DNA of 64,000 bases from Blastocladiella emersonii ATCC 22665. Taxonomy: Eukaryota > Blastocladiomycota > Blastocladiomycetes > Blastocladiales > Blastocladiaceae. Positions within the stretch are counted from its first letter, which is position 1. Each line of letters starts with the position of its first letter. The notes under the pieces were generated by a model. That model had not been told where the DNA came from and made no database searches. It saw only the letters and a program-made list of their open reading frames with translations. Positions 59,549 to 64,000 of the stretch are shown here, one piece after another. The translations under genes were made by a program, and so were the position numbers. The stretch is from positions 1 to 64,000 of the forward strand of contig JANHCV010000013.1 of NCBI GenBank assembly GCA_025594325.1, given 5' to 3'.

Positions 59549-62500
59549 GTCGCAGAACAGCCCTGCATGGCTCAGGACGCGGCGGGCGTTGGAGACAGGG
59601 TAGGTAGGTAGGTAGCAGCAGCAGCAGCAAGGAGCAGGACCTGGCTGGCAAACAACACAAGTGAAGGCGTGCGTGATGGAGTGAGAGAGTGTTGAATGAA
59701 TGGATGGGTGGATGCGATGCAGACCAGCATACGTGTCGTGCGTCGTCCGGATTGGTCGGCGACCACCCGCCAATCCTGCGGCATGGCTGTGGGGGCGGCA
59801 GTGGTGGTAGTGGAGCTAGAGTGGTGTCGTGGGGCTGGTGGGGTCCCCTCTCCTTCCTGTCTCGCCTAGGTGGGTGGGCGGACGTAGCGCGCATGCGGGC
59901 GGGCAAGGTAGGAACGTTGTTCAAGCAATGGATCATGTACTTTATGGCATGTGATCTGCAAGACAGGGAGGGGGAGCGACTGTGTCTAATTTTGACCGAG
60001 GGACCTTGCTGCAGCCAACGTCTGGCCCAATCCGACCCTCCACAAATCGCAACATGCACGAAACAAATTAGCTGACGTTTGGGATGTACCAAACCAGCCA
60101 CGTAGATAACTTTCATGGTACTCAAACAAGACCATACTCAAATCTTTGACTTCCTGCATGTCCAGCTAGCCAGGCTTCTGTAAATCACATTGATGACGCA
60201 ACAAAATATCTGGCCATAAGAATATTGTAAACCAGCCACTCTGGCAATTGTCATGGCACTCAAACAAAACCATATTCAAATCTTCGACTTCCCGCATGCC
60301 CATGTGGGCAAGGACCTATAAATCACAGTATCGAACCAACAAAATATCTGACCATAGAAACATAGTATACCAGCCACGAGGACAATTGTCATGGTACTCA
60401 AACAAAACCATATTCAAATCTTTGACTATTCACATGTCTAGCTGGTTGGCGACCCATAAATCGTAACATTGGAGCAACAAAATATCTGACCACGGAAATA
60501 CAGTAAACAAGCCCCGGAGATAATTGTCATGGTTCTCAAACAAAACCATATTCAGATCTTTGAATACCCCATGTCCAGGTGGTTGGGGGCCCAGAAATCG
60601 TAACATCGAACCAACAAAATATTTGACCATAGAAATATACTAAACCAGCCACGTACGTAATTGTCGCGTTACTTAAACAAAACCATACTCAAAACTTTGA
60701 CTTCCCGCATGTTCACCTAGCCAGGTACCCATAAATCACAGTATCGAGCCAACGAAAGATCTGACAATGGAAATATAGTAAACCGGCCGCGGAGAGAATT
60801 CTCATGGTACTCAAATGAAACCATACTCAAATCTATGACTTCCCACATGTCCAGCTGGTTGAGGACCCATAAATCGTAACGTCAAAGCAACAATGTATCT
60901 GACCATGGGAATATAGTAAACGAGCCCCGGAGATAATTGTCATGGTACGCAAACAAAACCATACTCAAGTCTATGCCTTCCCACATGTCCAGCTGGTTGG
61001 GGATCCATAAATCCCAGTATCGAACCAACAAGATATCTGACCATTGGACTATATGTAACCGATCCCGTAGGTAATTGTCATGATACCCAAACAAAACCAT
61101 ATTCAAATCTTTCACATCCCGCATGTCCAGCTAGCCAGGGACCCATAAATCACAGTATCCAACCAACAAAGTATCTGACCAAAGAAAGATCATAAACCAG
61201 CCACGCAGATAATTGTCATGGTATTCAAACAAAACCATACTCAAATCTTCGAATACCCGATGTCCAGGTGGGCAAGGGCCTATACATCACAGTGTTGAAC
61301 CAACAAAGTATCTGACGATCGGGATGTATCAAACCGGCCATGCTGATAATTGTCATGGTACTCAAACATAATCATAGTCGAGTCTTCGAATATCCTCACG
61401 TCCACGTGGGCAAGGACCCAAAGCGCCAGGTATCCAAATCTACCCCGTTGTGCACACTCTCCATTATCCAAGTCTGTCATCCTACAATTTTGGAACCCGT
61501 CGGCAAAGCTCACGGTCCAATCAACGAACAACAGCCAACCTGCCAACCTGGCTACCTACCTGCCTACCTGCCTAGCTGGCTATCTGCCTACCTGCAAACC
61601 TGCCAACCTGCCCTACCTGCTAACCAAACACACACACCGCCTCGCAAGTCCTTGTGGGCCCGCGCTCTCTGGTTGCCGTCCCAGCCAACAAAGGAATGAA
61701 TGATGAGCCCTGGCAGCCTGGCAGCCTGCCACACTGACAGCCTGGCAGCCTGCCACACTGACAGCCTGACAGCGCCCACCCAGTAGTTATTAGCTACCTC
61801 GTATGTCGTCTGAGAGGGGTTCAGCAGTCAATATACGACTGGTCTCCTCCTGGCTGGCAGCTCTGCTGTCCACTCCAAGTCCTGCATGATGATGGGCCAA
61901 GGAGCGTTACGAGCAGCTCCTCTGTCTATCCGCGTGAAACCACTCACCCGCTGACGGATGTACACCACGCACCGTGCAGCGCGCACAGCGCACAGCGCCC
62001 AACGCACCACGCGCTGCGCACACGGCGCAAACGGCCACCCTGGTGACACGCACACTCGCATGAACGGCAGGCATGCAAGGCGTCCTGAACTCAACGATGA
62101 TATATCGTCTAGGTCTGCTCGCTCCAACGGGTGCGCCTGCCTGCCCTCCCTGTGCCATGGATTGATTGATTCATGTCCAGTGCTGCCCCCATGCTTGCTT
62201 TCATGGCCGCGGGGTCCGTCAGGACGCCTTGCAATGGGTGCGCCAACCCCTGTTGCCAGCCATGTGGCAAGAAACACCACAGCACCTGCGTCGCCCTGGC
62301 CACCGTACCTTGCAAACAGCGTAGCAGCCGTACTGCTTCAGAGGGCTGCAGAGGGCTGGCTGCGGAGGGCTGAGGCGGCAGGGCTCCTCCTGCAGGAGAC
62401 AGTGCTGGGGCCAAGGAGTTAGTGCTAGGGACTACTAACTGAATGGTGAATGACCCACACACCACATGCTCCTGGCAGGAGTGCGTGTGGGCGCGTGGGC

Positions 62501-62672
62501 CTGTGTCCGTGCGTGCCTGGATTAGTCCTCCATCACAAGTGACCAAGGTGACCAAGGTGACCAAGGTGACCAAGGTGACCAAGGTGACATGCAAGCACCA
62601 AGTTAGAGCGGCGGGGCAGCCATGGAAAGAAGGGCACAGGTACAAACTACCGTACCCTGGCCGCGGCCACTT
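59549..62672 (+). repeat. Array unit 20 (short)
   Basis: Haplotype G/C/G/G/G/G/G/G/C/G/T. G at offset 1206 (window 60754) is shared only with unit 21. G at 1832 is shared with unit 17, and C at 2357 with units 11 and 17, but it lacks their A at 2260. Confidence 0.97.
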
Positions 62673-64000
62673 GTCGCAGAACAGCCCTGCATGGCTCAGG
62701 ACGCGGCGGGCGTTGGAGACAGGGTAGGTAGGTAGGTAGCAGCAGCAGCAGCAAGGAGCAGGACCTGGCTGGCAAACAACACAAGTGAAGGCGTGCGTGA
62801 TGGAGTGAGAGAGTGTTGAATGAATGGATGGGTGGATGCGATGCAGACCAGCATACGTGTCGTGCGTCGTCCGGATTGGTCGGCGACCACCCGCCAATCC
62901 TGCGGCATGGCTGTGGGGGCGGCAGTGGTGGTAGTGGAGCTAGAGTGGTGTCGTGGGGCTGGTGGGGTCCCCTCTCCTTCCTGTCTCGCCTAGGTGGGTG
63001 GGCGGACGTAGCGCGCATGCGGGCGGGCAAGGTAGGAACGTTGTTCAAGCAATGGATCATGTACTTTATGGCATGTGATCTGCAAGACAGGGAGGGGGAG
63101 CGACTGTGTCTAATTTTGACCGAGGGACCTTGCTGCAGCCAACGTCTGGCCCAATCCGACCCTCCACAAATCGCAACATGCACGAAACAAATTAGCTGAC
63201 GTTTGGGATGTACCAAACCAGCCACGTAGATAACTTTCATGGTACTCAAACAAGACCATACTCAAATCTTTGACTTCCTGCATGTCCAGCTAGCCAGGCT
63301 TCTGTAAATCACATTGATGACGCAACAAAATATCTGGCCATAAGAATATTGTAAACCAGCCACTCTGGCAATTGTCATGGCACTCAAACAAAACCATATT
63401 CAAATCTTCGACTTCCCGCATGCCCATGTGGGCAAGGACCTATAAATCACAGTATCGAACCAACAAAATATCTGACCATAGAAACATAGTATACCAGCCA
63501 CGAGGACAATTGTCATGGTACTCAAACAAAACCATATTCAAATCTTTGACTATTCACATGTCTAGCTGGTTGGCGACCCATAAATCGTAACATTGGAGCA
63601 ACAAAATATCTGACCACGGAAATACAGTAAACAAGCCCCGGAGATAATTGTCATGGTTCTCAAACAAAACCATATTCAGATCTTTGAATACCCCATGTCC
63701 AGGTGGTTGGGGGCCCAGAAATCGTAACATCGAACCAACAAAATATTTGACCATAGAAATATACTAAACCAGCCACGTACGTAATTGTCGCGTTACTTAA
63801 ACAAAACCATACTCAAAACTTTGACTTCCCGCATGTTCACCTAGCCAGGTACCCATAAATCACAGTATCGAGCCAACGAAAGATCTGACAATGGAAATAT
63901 AGTAAACCGGCCGCGGAGAGAATTCTCATGGTACTCAAATGAAACCATACTCAAATCTATGACTTCCCACATGTCCAGCTGGTTGAGGACCCATAAATCG
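62673..64000 (+). repeat. Array unit 21 (partial, cut by window end)
   Basis: The first 1,328 bp of a unit, ending inside the sixth 138-bp monomer. Haplotype of the visible part is G/C/G/G/G/G at offsets 135/562/644/672/765/1206. G at window 63878 links it to unit 20. Confidence 0.97.

Larger units (their letters stand above)
1..64000. repeat. Macrosatellite tandem array, 3,124/3,148-bp unit, about 20.4 copies
   Basis: The whole window is a head-to-tail array with the same unit recurring in the same orientation at intervals of 3,124 or 3,148 bp. Landmarks such as GTCGCAGAACAGCCCTGCAT recur at every unit start. Twelve complete units are short and eight are long (12 x 3,124 + 8 x 3,148 = 62,672), followed by 1,328 bp of a further unit. 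Units are almost identical: by eye I found only eleven variable bases per unit plus one 24-bp copy-number change. No inverted unit, foreign insertion or truncated internal unit is present. Near-identity of kilobase-long units is the known signature of concerted evolution by unequal exchange or gene conversion. Location (centromere, subtelomere or other heterochromatin) cannot be told from the sequence. Confidence 0.98.

Noticed and set aside
1-64000. Ribosomal DNA array or its intergenic spacer
   Set aside because: The period could fit a spacer, but no 18S, 5.8S, 25S/28S or 5S sequence is recognisable anywhere in the unit.
1-64000. Tandem array of a transposon or retroelement
   Set aside because: I saw no terminal inverted repeats, long terminal repeats, target-site duplications, transposase, integrase or reverse transcriptase motifs.
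1-64000. Assembly artefact from repeated copying of one unit
   Set aside because: Units carry distinct, internally consistent variant combinations and two lengths. Exact copy number still needs long-read confirmation.

Overview
The window is one uninterrupted head-to-tail tandem array of a long satellite (macrosatellite) unit. There are 20 complete units plus the first 1,328 bp of a 21st. No single-copy flanking DNA is visible at either end, so the array runs past both window edges. Units come in two lengths: 3,124 bp (12 units) and 3,148 bp (8 units). The 24-bp difference is exactly one extra copy of a small internal repeat. I take base 1 of the window as base 1 of the unit, which is an arbitrary phase. 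Unit starts are 1, 3125, 6273, 9397, 12545, 15669, 18817, 21941, 25065, 28189, 31313, 34461, 37609, 40733, 43881, 47029, 50177, 53301, 56425, 59549 and 62673. To find an equivalent position, add (unit start - 1) to a unit offset, and add 24 more beyond offset 2216 in long units.

Each unit has the same layout. Offsets 1-510 are GC-rich with a GGTA/AGC microsatellite at 51-80. Offsets 511-1890 are an AT-richer block of ten diverged repeats of about 138 bp, plus a partial copy at the left edge. Offsets 1891-2280 hold an ACCTGCC-rich low-complexity tract and the 24-bp variable repeat. Offsets 2281-3124 are GC-rich, with CGCACA-type and GAGGGCTG-type simple sequence, several short palindromes and five copies of a 9-bp repeat. 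The structure is therefore nested: about 138-bp monomers inside a 3.1-kb homogenised unit, and in the left third of the window that unit is itself organised as a 6,272-bp dimer repeated three times.

I found no gene I can support. There is no recognisable protein domain, rRNA, tRNA, transposase, reverse transcriptase or CRISPR array. All open frames are short, overlap on both strands, and are low-complexity or follow repeat periods. The absence of dense genes, the kilobase-scale homogenised tandem array with nested periodicity, and the abundant simple repeats point to nuclear heterochromatin of a eukaryote (centromeric, pericentromeric, subtelomeric or other satellite). The CTGCC/ACCTGCC-rich, fairly GC-rich sequence is reminiscent of green algal genomes, but that is a weak guess; nothing in the window fixes the lineage.

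The useful information lies in the few bases that differ among units. By eye I found eleven variable single-base sites (unit offsets 135, 562, 644, 672, 765, 1206, 1832, 2260, 2357, 2856, 3124) plus the 24-bp copy number. Together they show concerted evolution in progress: a dimeric super-repeat in units 1-6, a linked two-site switch from T-A to C-G across the array with unit 10 as an island, and rare variants shared in different combinations by non-adjacent units 11, 17 and 20. In each unit entry the haplotype is given in that site order. I compared units by eye and through translated frames, so further variants may exist.
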